Shown piece by piece: positions 1 to 9,898 of a DNA stretch of 64,000 nt (position 1 is its first letter; each line of letters opens with the position of its first letter). The stretch is from positions 54,491-118,490 of the forward strand of contig WTFU01000092.1 of assembly GCA_011523945.1 (NCBI GenBank), written 5' to 3'. The notes below the pieces were generated by a model, which searched no databases, was not told the DNA's origin, and worked only from the letters and a program-made list of their open reading frames with translations. Position numbers and translations under genes: made by a program. Source of the stretch: Mariniblastus sp. (GTDB taxonomy: Bacteria > Planctomycetota > Planctomycetia > Pirellulales > Pirellulaceae).

Positions 1-906
1 ACTGGCGCCAGAGTCTCCTTTTTTGATCTCGTGGGAATGTCCTTCCGAAAGGTCAAGGCGAGTGTGATTGTGCCGAGTAAAATCATGGCAGTTCAGGCTC
101 GTCTCGATGAGCCCGAAATGACGACAAAAGCATTAGAGGCTCACTATCTCGCCGGTGGAAATGTGCCGATGGTGGTCCGGGCTTTGATCGCTGCGAACAA
201 GGCGAAGACGATTAATTTGAGTTTTCGAGAGGCAACCGCCATTGATTTGGCTGGTCGTAATGTTCTCGAAGCGGTTCAAACCAGCGTCTACCCGCGGGTG
301 ATAGACTGTCCGGCGAGAGGTTCGTCGCGACGGTCTTTGGACGCGGTGGCAAAGGATGGTATTCAACTAAAAGTACGGGCGCGAGTTACTGTGCGTTCTA
401 ACTTGCAACAGTTGATCGGTGGTGCAACTGAAGACACAATCATCGCGAGGGTGGGTGAAGGTATTGTGAGTGCCATTGGTTCTGCGATGACGCACAATGA
501 AGTTCTGGAAAACCCAGATATGATTTCCAAAGCGGTGCTGGCGCGCCGCCTGGACTCGCAAACTGCATTTGAAATTGTTTCGATTGATATTGCAGATATC
601 GATGTCGGGGATAATATCGGGGCTCGATTGCGAGCGGATCAAGCTGAAGCGGATACTCGCGTTGCTCGCGCGAGGGCGGAGGGGCGACGCGCGATGGCCG
701 TTGCCCAGGAGCAGGAGAACAGCGCTGCGATTGAAGAGAGTCGAGCGAAACTCGTTTCGGCTCAAGCTGAAGTGCCGAAGGCGATGGCAGACAGTTTTCG
801 TGGCGGAAAATTGGGTATCCTCGATTACTATAAATTGAGGAATGTTCAAGCTGATACGGAAATGCGTAAATCGATTTCGTCCAGTGGAAGTTCGTCGTCA
901 ACTTAA
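1..906 (+). CDS. floA: Flotillin-like protein FloA (UPF0365), 5' end truncated by window
   Basis: Frame 1 is open from base 1 ([19 protein letters not shown]...). Protein has the FloA-type body [37 protein letters not shown] and an Ala/Glu-rich coiled coil. Confidence 0.9.
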   Translation, partial: TGARVSFFDLVGMSFRKVKASVIVPSKIMAVQARLDEPEMTTKALEAHYLAGGNVPMVVRALIAANKAKTINLSFREATAIDLAGRNVLEAVQTSVYPRVIDCPARGSSRRSLDAVAKDGIQLKVRARVTVRSNLQQLIGGATEDTIIARVGEGIVSAIGSAMTHNEVLENPDMISKAVLARRLDSQTAFEIVSIDIADIDVGDNIGARLRADQAEADTRVARARAEGRRAMAVAQEQENSAAIEESRAKLVSAQAEVPKAMADSFRGGKLGILDYYKLRNVQADTEMRKSISSSGSSSST

Positions 907-930
907 CCCGGGTGAGGAGTTAACTCGGCC

Positions 931-1488
931 ATGGCGCGAGATATTGAAGAATTTTTAAGAAAAGCGGCGGAACGTCGGCAACAGAAAAGCGGCGGGGGAA
1001 AAGCTCCAGATAGCCGTAGGCCTGTTGCCCGCCCGCAGTCGCCCGCGCCTCAACCGCGACGCGTGCAACCCGAGGTCGTTGAAGCGGAGGTTGTTCGGGC
1101 GCAACCCTTGAATCCACGGGTTAAAAATCAAAAGCCAAAACCAGCCCGAGTAAAGCCGTCTCCGAAACGAAACCTTCGGGAAGAGAGTGTGGCTGAACAT
1201 GTTCGGAATCATATCGATACATCGAGTATCGCGACACATGCCGAACAACTGGGTGATCGCATTGCAAATGTTCACGATCAAGTAGACGCAAGTATTCACC
1301 AGCGTTTAGACCATGATTTGACTGCGATTGACGATGCCCCTTCGGTAACTGACAGTCTGTCGGCTGCTGCGATGGAGGACACGGGGGCCTCCATGGCTGA
1401 GCAATTGCGAAAAATGTTGAAAAATCCGAAAACGGTTGGGCACGCCATCCTGCTTGCGGAAGTTCTCCGGCGTCCTGATTTTGATTAA
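931..1488 (+). CDS. Hypothetical protein downstream of floA (basic/proline-rich N-terminus)
   Basis: Complete ORF of 185 aa, same strand and 24 nt after floA. Confidence 0.65.
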   Translation: MARDIEEFLRKAAERRQQKSGGGKAPDSRRPVARPQSPAPQPRRVQPEVVEAEVVRAQPLNPRVKNQKPKPARVKPSPKRNLREESVAEHVRNHIDTSSIATHAEQLGDRIANVHDQVDASIHQRLDHDLTAIDDAPSVTDSLSAAAMEDTGASMAEQLRKMLKNPKTVGHAILLAEVLRRPDFD

Positions 1489-1665
1489 ATCGGTCACTTT
1501 GTTGCTGATAGAGAGATCTTTCTTCTTTCAGGAAATCTCTGAGCTCAGGTAGAGTGATACCATCGCGACGATGCGTTGATTTAGTAAATTAGTCTCGGTT
1601 GCAAACGATTCTATTGAATCGATGCGAATTTCTCGTGCCTTTTTTAAAGAAGATTCGAAAGCAAA

Positions 1666-2580
1666 ATGTTAATTACTCCAGAGACATCAAAAATAGGCTG
1701 GGTTGGAACGGGCGTGATGGGGCACAGTATGTGTCGCAATTTGATGGAGGCGGGGTTTCAGGTTTCTCTCTATAGTCGCACCCAGAAGAAGGCAGCTGAC
1801 TTAATTGCAGCCGGTGCGAACTGGTGCGAATCACCGAAGGCAGTCGCCCAGGCCAGCGATGTTATTTTTTCAATTGTCGGGATGCCGAGCGATGTTCGCG
1901 AAGTGTTTCTGAGCGACCGAGGTGTACTGGCAGGGTGTCACCCCGGAAATATTGTGGTCGATATGACCACGAGCGAACCGCAATTGGCGATCGAGCTCGC
2001 TGATGCTGCTCGCCGTCTGGGGGTGCACTCGGTTGATGCTCCTGTTTCAGGCGGAGACGTCGGAGCTAGAACGGGTACGCTTTCGATCATGATTGGAGGG
2101 GATGCGGAAGTCGTAACTGCATTGGAGCCATGTTGGAAAGCGATGGGGAAAACTTATGTTCGTCAAGGAGAAGCGGGTTCAGGCCAGCACGCGAAGATTG
2201 TCAATCAGATTTTAGTCGCCGCCGGGATGATTGGGGTTTGTGAATCTCTTTTATATGCACAGCAATCAGGATTAGATCTGGAAACGGTGTTGCAATCGGT
2301 CAGTAGCGGTGCTGCGGGGAGTTGGGCGTTGTCGAATCTCGCACCACGAATCGTATCCGGTAACTTTGACCCGGGATTCTTTGTTGAGCATTTTGTAAAG
2401 GATCTTGGAATTGCGATGCGGGAATCGAAACGGATGTCGTTAAAACTTCCCGGGCTGGAGCTTGCTTGCGAGCTTTATGAGCGAGTCGTTTCGCGCGGTG
2501 ACGGCCGATTGGGGACTCATGCTTTACAGATGACATTGTCTGAAATGTCGGATTTAAATTGGACCCCAAAACAGCGGTAG
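1666..2580 (+). CDS. NAD(P)-dependent oxidoreductase, 3-hydroxyisobutyrate dehydrogenase family
   Basis: N-terminal Rossmann motif [54 protein letters not shown]. Confidence 0.9.
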   Translation: MLITPETSKIGWVGTGVMGHSMCRNLMEAGFQVSLYSRTQKKAADLIAAGANWCESPKAVAQASDVIFSIVGMPSDVREVFLSDRGVLAGCHPGNIVVDMTTSEPQLAIELADAARRLGVHSVDAPVSGGDVGARTGTLSIMIGGDAEVVTALEPCWKAMGKTYVRQGEAGSGQHAKIVNQILVAAGMIGVCESLLYAQQSGLDLETVLQSVSSGAAGSWALSNLAPRIVSGNFDPGFFVEHFVKDLGIAMRESKRMSLKLPGLELACELYERVVSRGDGRLGTHALQMTLSEMSDLNWTPKQR

Positions 2581-2769
2581 TCTAACTGGATTATTGGGTT
2601 TGTTATGTGAACGATTGCGCGTGAATTGAGGCTCCGGCGCAGTTAATCGGAGTGTTTTCTGAGTAACGGTGTGCAGTTGTGCGGTGAGCCTGCGGTTAAA
2701 CGTTAACGCAACCAACTGTTTCTCGAGCAACGGGTTAAGACTTAGACTGAGATGAGTTAGACTGGGTGA

Positions 2770-4014
2770 ATGGAACCAAAACAGAAAAAAACATTTAATC
2801 CTGTTGAGATTCGTGAAGATTTTCCAATTCTCAATCAGACGATTCATCGGGAACGTCCGCTAGTTTATTTCGACAACGGCGCATCGACTCAACATCCCAC
2901 GCAGGTGATTGAGGCGATGGATGATTGCTATGTCCGCACGTACGCTAACGTCCATCGGGGAATTCATTGGCTCAGTGAACAGTCATCGGCGCAATACGAG
3001 CAGGCGCGAACTTCCGTTCGGCGTTTCATTAATGCGTCTCACGGCAATGAAGTCATTTTTACCTCGGGAACAACAGAATCCATTAATTTGATCGCCCGGT
3101 CTTGGGGCGATGCGAATGTGAAATCCGGGGACGAGATATTGTTGACGATGCTCGAGCATCATTCGAATATTGTGCCGTGGCAACAGTTGGCAGAGCGAAC
3201 GGGTGCGATTGTAAAATTTATCCAACTGACGGATGCCGGAGAACTGGATCTTGACCATATGCGTTCGCTGCTAAGTTCACGAACAAAGATCGTTTCGTTT
3301 GCCTCGGTCTCGAATGTTCTCGGCACTCGAGCGCCGGTGGCTGAATTAACGGCGATGGCAAAAACGGTTGGTGCCTTGGTTGTGGTCGATGCAGCCCAAT
3401 CGGTGCCACACGACAAGACAGACGTGCAAGGTTGGGGAGCTGATTTTATTGCCTTTAGTGGGCATAAGATGCTCGGGCCGTCGGGGGTCGGAATTCTTTG
3501 GGGGCGTCAGTCGATTCTCGAGGAAATGCAGCCCTTTCAGGGGGGCGGGAGTATGATCGACCAAGTCACTATTGATGGGTTTACCTGGGGCGAATTGCCA
3601 GCGAGATTCGAAGCGGGAACTCCTCCGATTGTCGAAGCGATCGGCTTGGGAAGTGCAGTTGAATACCTCGAAAAGATCGATGTTGACCAGATTGAAGAAC
3701 ATGAGCAGGTCTTAGTAAAACGGGCCTATGAATTGATCATGGAAGTTGACGGGGCAAAGATCCTCGGTCCTGCAGCAGATTGCCGTGCGGGTTTAGTCAG
3801 TTTTGTGATCGAGGGAGTTTCGTCACAGGACATATCGATTTTGCTTGATCAACTGGGCATCGCGATTCGCGCGGGCCATCATTGTGCAATGCCATTGCAT
3901 AAACAGTTAGGAATCAAGGCAAGTTGCCGGGCCAGTTTCTATTTATACAACACGTTAGACGAAGTTGAGCAAATGGGAGAGGCACTAAAGAAGGTCGTCC
4001 AGCGTTTACGATAG
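2770..4014 (+). CDS. sufS: Cysteine desulfurase, SufS family
   Basis: YFDNGASTQHP, FTSGTTESINLIA, DAAQSVPH, FSGHKMLGPSGVGILWG, RAGHHCAMPLHKQLG (active-site Cys). Confidence 0.93.
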   Translation: MEPKQKKTFNPVEIREDFPILNQTIHRERPLVYFDNGASTQHPTQVIEAMDDCYVRTYANVHRGIHWLSEQSSAQYEQARTSVRRFINASHGNEVIFTSGTTESINLIARSWGDANVKSGDEILLTMLEHHSNIVPWQQLAERTGAIVKFIQLTDAGELDLDHMRSLLSSRTKIVSFASVSNVLGTRAPVAELTAMAKTVGALVVVDAAQSVPHDKTDVQGWGADFIAFSGHKMLGPSGVGILWGRQSILEEMQPFQGGGSMIDQVTIDGFTWGELPARFEAGTPPIVEAIGLGSAVEYLEKIDVDQIEEHEQVLVKRAYELIMEVDGAKILGPAADCRAGLVSFVIEGVSSQDISILLDQLGIAIRAGHHCAMPLHKQLGIKASCRASFYLYNTLDEVEQMGEALKKVVQRLR

Positions 4015-4032
4015 CCGATCGTTTTTGTCTTG

Positions 4033-4251
4033 CTATCTTCGTTTTGTGAGCAGCACAATGGCTGTGACTTGAGCGATGGCGAGCACAAGAAAAAATCCAC
4101 CGAGTGCATACCAACGAACCGCCTCTAAAGCTGCGATTTCGTGTTTCGCCGGGTGCATAAGGCACAGGTAGCCGATGATGCACGAAGCCGCGATTGAGAT
4201 AGTTAGCTTGCCGGTTAGAAGAGTGCGCCACATAGTTAGTTGAGCAAGCAC
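4033..4251 (-). CDS. Small putative membrane protein
   Basis: 72 aa ORF with two hydrophobic segments between sufS and the methyltransferase; weak support. Confidence 0.35.
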   Translation of the reverse strand: MLAQLTMWRTLLTGKLTISIAASCIIGYLCLMHPAKHEIAALEAVRWYALGGFFLVLAIAQVTAIVLLTKRR

Positions 4252-4271
4252 GTTGCGAGCTTTAAATTCGA

Positions 4272-5012
4272 TTACTGAGTTTTTACTGGCTTTCGCCCAA
4301 TGAACTGGTAGTACGGCGTTTTTAATAACGGCACGTACGGCATTCGATTTCGAGCTTCGACCAAATGGGTTTGCTCAAAATGGCTGCGTAGAAAAGGGAG
4401 GTGATCCGGTGACGGAAAAACATTGTCCGTCGCGAACCATGGTTGCCATAAAGATCTCGCAAGCCAGCCTTGTTTCCGGAGGTCGGCGGGTGGATGTTTT
4501 CTACCGACATAAAAATCAACAACGCCAATGTATCCCCCCGGTTTCAGCATCGCGAGGGCATTCTCGATTGCCGAAAACCAATCTGGGATCATGGTTAACG
4601 AATAGGAGAACGTAACGACGTCGGCTTGCCCTTCGGTCGGGCGGAATTTAGTGGCGTCGGCAGCGATTGCTTCCGCATTTTGCCACCCTCGAGCGGCGAA
4701 ACGCTCGGTGGCAACCTTTAATAAGGACTCGGAAAGATCGACGACATAGACTTTTTTCAACGATTCAATGTCGTCGGCCAGGTTTTCAATGTTGGCCCCC
4801 GTTCCTCCGCCCATGTCCACCCATACTCCATCGACGGGTCGAGGGATGGCTTCCCAAAGCGCCTCACGGCCCTTAAGTAGCCGTCTACGGAAATCATCAT
4901 AGGCGTCGGCTTGTCCTCCATAGAAGCTCTCCATCCTCTCCGCATGGTTGTCGCCACGAACTGGTTTAACCAGCATGTGATAAAGGACTTTCATGTCAGA
5001 GATAAACGCCAT
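4272..5012 (-). CDS. Class I SAM-dependent methyltransferase, BtaB-like
   Basis: SAM motif VWVDMGGGTGANIENLA; AMLKPGGYIGVVDFYVG; co-directional neighbour of the BtaA-like gene. Confidence 0.75.
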   Translation of the reverse strand: MAFISDMKVLYHMLVKPVRGDNHAERMESFYGGQADAYDDFRRRLLKGREALWEAIPRPVDGVWVDMGGGTGANIENLADDIESLKKVYVVDLSESLLKVATERFAARGWQNAEAIAADATKFRPTEGQADVVTFSYSLTMIPDWFSAIENALAMLKPGGYIGVVDFYVGRKHPPADLRKQGWLARSLWQPWFATDNVFPSPDHLPFLRSHFEQTHLVEARNRMPYVPLLKTPYYQFIGRKPVKTQ

Positions 5013-5085
5013 GGAATTGTCTTGGGGTAAGGTCAGTCGTCAGTCGTTTTGACTGTTAAAGATCACTGCAAATCAATTTGGAGAT

Positions 5086-6276
5086 TTAGACATTGATATC
5101 CGCGATATAAAAGCTGCCGTAAGTATGGACTCGATCTTTTTGATGGAGTTCGTTTGCCAGCGACTCGTTGTAACTCAAAGATGAGCTTATGTTTTGGATT
5201 TGACCGTTATGAGTTACTTGAACCTGTTCGATGAAGTCCGTTCGTAATCCTCCGCTTCGCCAAATCGCGCGAGCATTGGGAGCGGCTCGGTCAAAGATTG
5301 CCTGCCATTCCGATTCGAGAAGTGGAAAAAACTGATCGCTCAGCCAGTCCATGTGGTCGAGGAGGATATACCGTGAAATGGTGCCTTCATGTTTTTCGAG
5401 AAATCCTTGCACCGAATCGGTGTGTGTTGAGACTTTGTCGACGAGTCCACCTTTAAGCTTTCCGAAATTCTCTTCTTTGAGATATTCGGGGCAGCACTCT
5501 CGTGTGTAGGCGCCATTCATGTAGACACGCCAGAAGTAATTATCTTTTAATGGAAGATCCAGAAAAACGCTTTCCATGCAGTCACGAATGAATTTGACCA
5601 AACCACCTTCGTATTGTGTTTCAATCTGTTTTCGCTGAGCTTTTGGGACTCCGAGCATCGACATGGTTGTGTCGCGATTCATCGCGAACTTCATCAGGCT
5701 GGACCAGAATTTTTTCTGCAAATGGTTTTCGTATATTTCTCGCTGCTCTTCGATTGTCTCAGCGTTTAGAAGTGCGTCGAGATGGGGGCGGACACGAATC
5801 ACATTATCTGTATAAGCGCAGATAATTCGAGCGACGGTGCCGGAGGTGCCCCGGTAGTAGAATGATTTTTTACGGTGATCGAACCATTTGATTTTTTTGT
5901 CCCAAAACGACTGTGACCAGGCGGGTAGGCTCGCGCGAAGTTTTTGCTCATAAATTTTTCTCGCACCAGAGAGTCGTCCTTCGCCAAACATCTTAAAGAA
6001 ATCATCGAATTCAAGATGCTGAATCGCACTCATCTTTAGGTCGAGTAGCGCATTTTGTCGCGGATTCATATCAACCGCGTTGACGTGATTAGGTTCGGCG
6101 AGTGCGTAGTCAAGCGAATTACATCCGGCTGACGTGATGACGAGCACGTTGTCGTCTGGCCCCAGATCAAGCGCGACCCGGTCAAGTCGCGGGTCTTCCC
6201 AGCAGGTATTGTAAACGAGGTTGTTGCCATGGACGGTTGTAAAAATCCGTCGATTAACCCAATCCGTAAACGCCAT
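5086..6276 (-). CDS. btaA: DUF3419 / BtaA-like S-adenosylmethionine:diacylglycerol 3-amino-3-carboxypropyl transferase
   Basis: NLVYNTCWEDPRLDRVALDLGPDDNVLVITSAGCNSLDYALAEPNHVNAVDMNPRQNALLDLK is BtaA-like. Confidence 0.8.
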   Translation of the reverse strand: MAFTDWVNRRIFTTVHGNNLVYNTCWEDPRLDRVALDLGPDDNVLVITSAGCNSLDYALAEPNHVNAVDMNPRQNALLDLKMSAIQHLEFDDFFKMFGEGRLSGARKIYEQKLRASLPAWSQSFWDKKIKWFDHRKKSFYYRGTSGTVARIICAYTDNVIRVRPHLDALLNAETIEEQREIYENHLQKKFWSSLMKFAMNRDTTMSMLGVPKAQRKQIETQYEGGLVKFIRDCMESVFLDLPLKDNYFWRVYMNGAYTRECCPEYLKEENFGKLKGGLVDKVSTHTDSVQGFLEKHEGTISRYILLDHMDWLSDQFFPLLESEWQAIFDRAAPNARAIWRSGGLRTDFIEQVQVTHNGQIQNISSSLSYNESLANELHQKDRVHTYGSFYIADINV

Positions 6277-6428
6277 GTTATTCTGTCACTCATCGATTTG
6301 GAATGAAAATTAAGCACGAATTGTATCAACTGGAGCGTTGAATCAAAACCGGCTTAAACGGAAGAATGACACGCGACTCGCAGCCGCGGGTGTCCGGTCA
6401 CTGTAAGAGAAGTGTTGCGGATTAGAGA

Positions 6429-6992
6429 TTATTTGACCTTGGCATCGGTCATTCGGTAGATCGACCATACATTTCCATCCGGGCCTTTGTATTCTTTCAA
6501 GGAGAATTTTCCTTCGATTGAGATTGGGCGGACAGTAAAGTCGGTTTCAAGCCCCGCCTCAAGACGTACCAACACGCAATCAAAAATCGCTGCACCGGGC
6601 CCAAAGCAGCATTCTTTATTGTCTCTGACAAAAATGAACTTGGAGAGTCCAGTTTGAGTAAAACTGGGTCTGATGTAACCTCGAAGCTTAACCGTGGAAT
6701 TGTGGTACTCGTTGATCTTTGGCGTCAGAAGCTTACGGCTAAACGGGCTCCCTTTCTCCATGTCAAATTTAAGATCGTCAAACGTTAAATCAAATTTCTT
6801 TGGAGCAGTTTGGGGTTTAGTTTGCTTGGAAGTCTTTTCTTGTGCCGCTTTGGGTGCGGCAGGCGAGGTCTGCTGCGCCTCAGCGCGGGATGGGGTGGCA
6901 AGCCATGTGATGCAGATGCTGGCGAGAAGCAGAAAAACAAACGATTGATTTTTCATGATAGACTGCCTGATTTTGATTGAATTAAAATTCAA
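6429..6992 (-). CDS. Secreted hypothetical protein with a conserved CCFG-containing domain
   Basis: N-terminal signal peptide-like segment; domain VKLRGYIRPSFTQTGLSKFIFVRDNKECCFGPG shared with the next gene. Confidence 0.65.
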   Translation of the reverse strand: MNFNSIKIRQSIMKNQSFVFLLLASICITWLATPSRAEAQQTSPAAPKAAQEKTSKQTKPQTAPKKFDLTFDDLKFDMEKGSPFSRKLLTPKINEYHNSTVKLRGYIRPSFTQTGLSKFIFVRDNKECCFGPGAAIFDCVLVRLEAGLETDFTVRPISIEGKFSLKEYKGPDGNVWSIYRMTDAKVK

Positions 6993-7027
6993 GGCAACAT
7001 CAGCAACCGTTTGGTGGCTTTGATTGG

Positions 7028-7708
7028 TTAGCGGATCTGGTCTGCCTCAATCTCATAGTATACCCGAGGAACTTCGTCTTCTGAAGTCTGTTTTGTTCCC
7101 TGATTAAGGCGGAAAGTTCCGGCAATTTTTCGTAGAGAGTAGTTATGGTCGACGGTTTCATCGCTCATGATCTTAATTGCGACGACCTCGGTGATTTTCG
7201 GATTGCCTCCAAAGCAGCAGTCTCCAAAATCTCCCACAAGAATGAAGTTCTTAAGCTTGGTTCGCTTGGCGCCGGGTCGAACATAGCCCTTCAGGAAAAC
7301 CTTGGTCCCGTCATATTTTATTGCTTTTTCAGAGAAGGGCAGGGCGGTTTTTTGATTGGGACGCAAGTCACCATAAGAGATTCTGAGGTAACCGTCCGGG
7401 ACCTCCGTGGCATAATCGTAAACATGAAAGATCAAGCCAGAGACCGTAAGGACGAGTCCCGCGACAAAGCCTATTTTACCGATTAGCAATCCTGATAATT
7501 CGTCGGGAAAGCGTCGGAAGTTTCCAAGCGCGACCAATCCAAAGACGGCTGCCAAGAAAGGCAACAGGACAAAATGGGCTGCCATTAAAAAGGTCAAGCC
7601 ACCCATGGTTGCAAAAATAAAAGATGCAACAGCCGCTTTGCTGATAGACCGGTATTCGAATTCGTTGACGGGTTGGTGAGCTGAGATTTCGGAATGATTT
7701 TCTTGCAT
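7028..7708 (-). CDS. Membrane-anchored hypothetical protein with the same CCFG domain
   Basis: N-terminal hydrophobic segments, then VFLKGYVRPGAKRTKLKNFILVGDFGDCCFGG. Confidence 0.65.
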   Translation of the reverse strand: MQENHSEISAHQPVNEFEYRSISKAAVASFIFATMGGLTFLMAAHFVLLPFLAAVFGLVALGNFRRFPDELSGLLIGKIGFVAGLVLTVSGLIFHVYDYATEVPDGYLRISYGDLRPNQKTALPFSEKAIKYDGTKVFLKGYVRPGAKRTKLKNFILVGDFGDCCFGGNPKITEVVAIKIMSDETVDHNYSLRKIAGTFRLNQGTKQTSEDEVPRVYYEIEADQIR

Positions 7709-7931
7709 GGTCGCAATTAGACAAACACGATTATAAGGGTTTAGTTATTTCAACGTCGGAGCACTAAATTGCTGTCGACTTGGAACGCGGCGTCGCCCCA
7801 TGGTAATTCAAAATGAGTGGATGCTGGGAAGTCAAACAAGCCAGTTGGGCAAGTTGCTTCAAGCTATTGAGCGTTTAATGCCGTTTTTAACGACAATTCG
7901 TCGTCTGGGGCTCTAAATTTTTTAATCCGGG

Positions 7932-9692
7932 TTAAAAAATCAACCGCTCGAACCACCCGTTTACCACTGTCCAAAGCAATACGAATATCGCAATGGAGAA
8001 TGCTAGAGGAATCAACAGGATTTGCCACGTCAGGTTCGGTGTGACGGCTGCCGCAACGGTGGCGGTAGGTTGTCCCGACTCCGAACCCAAGGATGTGGCG
8101 CCTCGTTCCTGTGATACGAACGCTTCGCGGGGAGGGTTCAGTGGGGCTGGAGCTTTGACCAAGTCAATGTCCTCCGGAGCAGCGGTCAAAAGAGTTTGGG
8201 TTTCGGAAATTACCGCTCCCGAATAATCCACTTCGGCGGTTGACGCATCCGCGGATGTTGCAAAAGTACTGGTAATCGAACCGTCCACAGGTTCCTGTAG
8301 GAGAGGGACTTTTTTCACTACCAAGGAAGGTGAGGTGCTCTCAGAGAATTCAAAAGTCGGTAAATTTGATTTTGAGAGTTTGGTCGATTTCTTTTCGGGC
8401 TCAGACTTTTCGGGCTCAGACTTTTCGGGCTCAGTTGACGGGCGGGTCTTTGTTTCCTCTTCTTGATCGTCTTCTGAATCGTCGCTGTCCCAGTCGTCAT
8501 CACTGTCACCGACGCCTAGGAAGAAATCGGCACGCTGAACTGATTCAGGGTCAATCTTGCGAAGTTCTTCGATGTACTGTTTGGCTTCTGGTTTGGGGCA
8601 GGCGCGAAGATACGTGATCACGGGTACACGCAACCAATTCGACTCGGAATCTGCGTCTTTGAACATCTGAACCAGTCTCTCCATTACCGACCAGTCTTTC
8701 CAGCGAGCTAGGTCCGGAATAATCATGTCCGCCATTTTGGGGCGGTCGAGTAGGTGTCGGATAGCGACAACGATTCGTTGTTTCGGAATCAAGTCAACTT
8801 CGGTGCCGTGAAAGCGGAGTGCGGAAACGGCAGCGAGCGTGTCCACGTAATCGACTTCTTGGTCTTCTAAAAATGTTTTTTCAATTAAATCGACGCCGTC
8901 TTCCCCTTTGAGTGTCAGATAGCATGCAATTAGCGCGTCCAGGCCAGCTCTTTTTTTGCGACTGCCGGAATTGATGAGATCCTCAAGCAATTGGGTGTCT
9001 TCGGGTTTACCGCAAACGCCGAGCATCGTGAAATATAAACGTCTCCGACTAACCGAAGTTTCCGGGTTGTTTATCCAGCCAATGATTTTTTCGCGATCCA
9101 TTTGGTCTTTCATCGCGATCAAGTCTTCGTAAGGAGCTTGAGCAAATTCGTCATAAGCATCGAATGCGAGGACCGATTCTTTGTCTTCAAAGAAGTTTTG
9201 AAAAAACACTAATCTTTCCGGGCCCTTTTCCGGAAGTGTTTGGATATCCGAAAGGTACTTAAACACGCGATCACTGGCTTTCATCGGTGTTGTCCATGAA
9301 ACCTTGGGAGGATCGACGCCCATCACCAAGAATTTCTGCCCGATAGGGTAGTTGCCCACCAGTTGGGTGTTGAAGGTCATCGATTCACTTACGAATTTCT
9401 CCCCCTTCAATACTTGCTCGATCTCAAATTTGGCTTTGGGGAAATCGGCATTGGGGTCATCGCTGGGAGGTGGGATTTCAACTAGCTTGGCAACAACCGC
9501 GATATCGTTTGAGTTAAGTTGGTCAGAGAAAGTCATTGCCACGGCTGAACAAAACGGACAGGCATTCGACGCCACCGTCGTTTCGGCATGATTGGCTTCG
9601 ACCTCGCGGGGGAGGTTAAGCACTGCAACTGCCGACAGGAGGCCGGCCAAGGCAGTTAGTAAGCGAAGCATTCTGTGGTTTCTCTTAAACAT
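7932..9692 (-). CDS. Secreted/anchored hypothetical protein with N-terminal CPFC motif, repeat-like middle and C-terminal TM
   Basis: 586 aa complete ORF; signal-like N-terminus, NACPFCSAVAMTFSD, hydrophobic C-terminus. Confidence 0.7.
   Translation of the reverse strand: MFKRNHRMLRLLTALAGLLSAVAVLNLPREVEANHAETTVASNACPFCSAVAMTFSDQLNSNDIAVVAKLVEIPPPSDDPNADFPKAKFEIEQVLKGEKFVSESMTFNTQLVGNYPIGQKFLVMGVDPPKVSWTTPMKASDRVFKYLSDIQTLPEKGPERLVFFQNFFEDKESVLAFDAYDEFAQAPYEDLIAMKDQMDREKIIGWINNPETSVSRRRLYFTMLGVCGKPEDTQLLEDLINSGSRKKRAGLDALIACYLTLKGEDGVDLIEKTFLEDQEVDYVDTLAAVSALRFHGTEVDLIPKQRIVVAIRHLLDRPKMADMIIPDLARWKDWSVMERLVQMFKDADSESNWLRVPVITYLRACPKPEAKQYIEELRKIDPESVQRADFFLGVGDSDDDWDSDDSEDDQEEETKTRPSTEPEKSEPEKSEPEKKSTKLSKSNLPTFEFSESTSPSLVVKKVPLLQEPVDGSITSTFATSADASTAEVDYSGAVISETQTLLTAAPEDIDLVKAPAPLNPPREAFVSQERGATSLGSESGQPTATVAAAVTPNLTWQILLIPLAFSIAIFVLLWTVVNGWFERLIF
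8391..8434. repeat. 15-bp tandem repeat (about 3 units) within the CDS, encoding PEKSE units
   Basis: cttttcgggctcaga repeated at 8391, 8406 and 8421 (third unit incomplete). Confidence 0.9.
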
Positions 9693-9898
9693 AAAACGAA
9701 TTTAGTTTTTCGTGGTTAAATGGGTTTGGGTGCGAGACTGAAGGGTGCCCGAAACTGTAGGGGATAACGTACTCGCTTCCGCAGTGTCTACGCAAACCGT
9801 ATCGTATCTGTTTTGGCAAAAAAAAGAAAACGAGCTATTGCAAAGATATGTTAAAATCCCCGAAAAAGTGTGGGAAATTACCAAGATTTAAGACTTTG

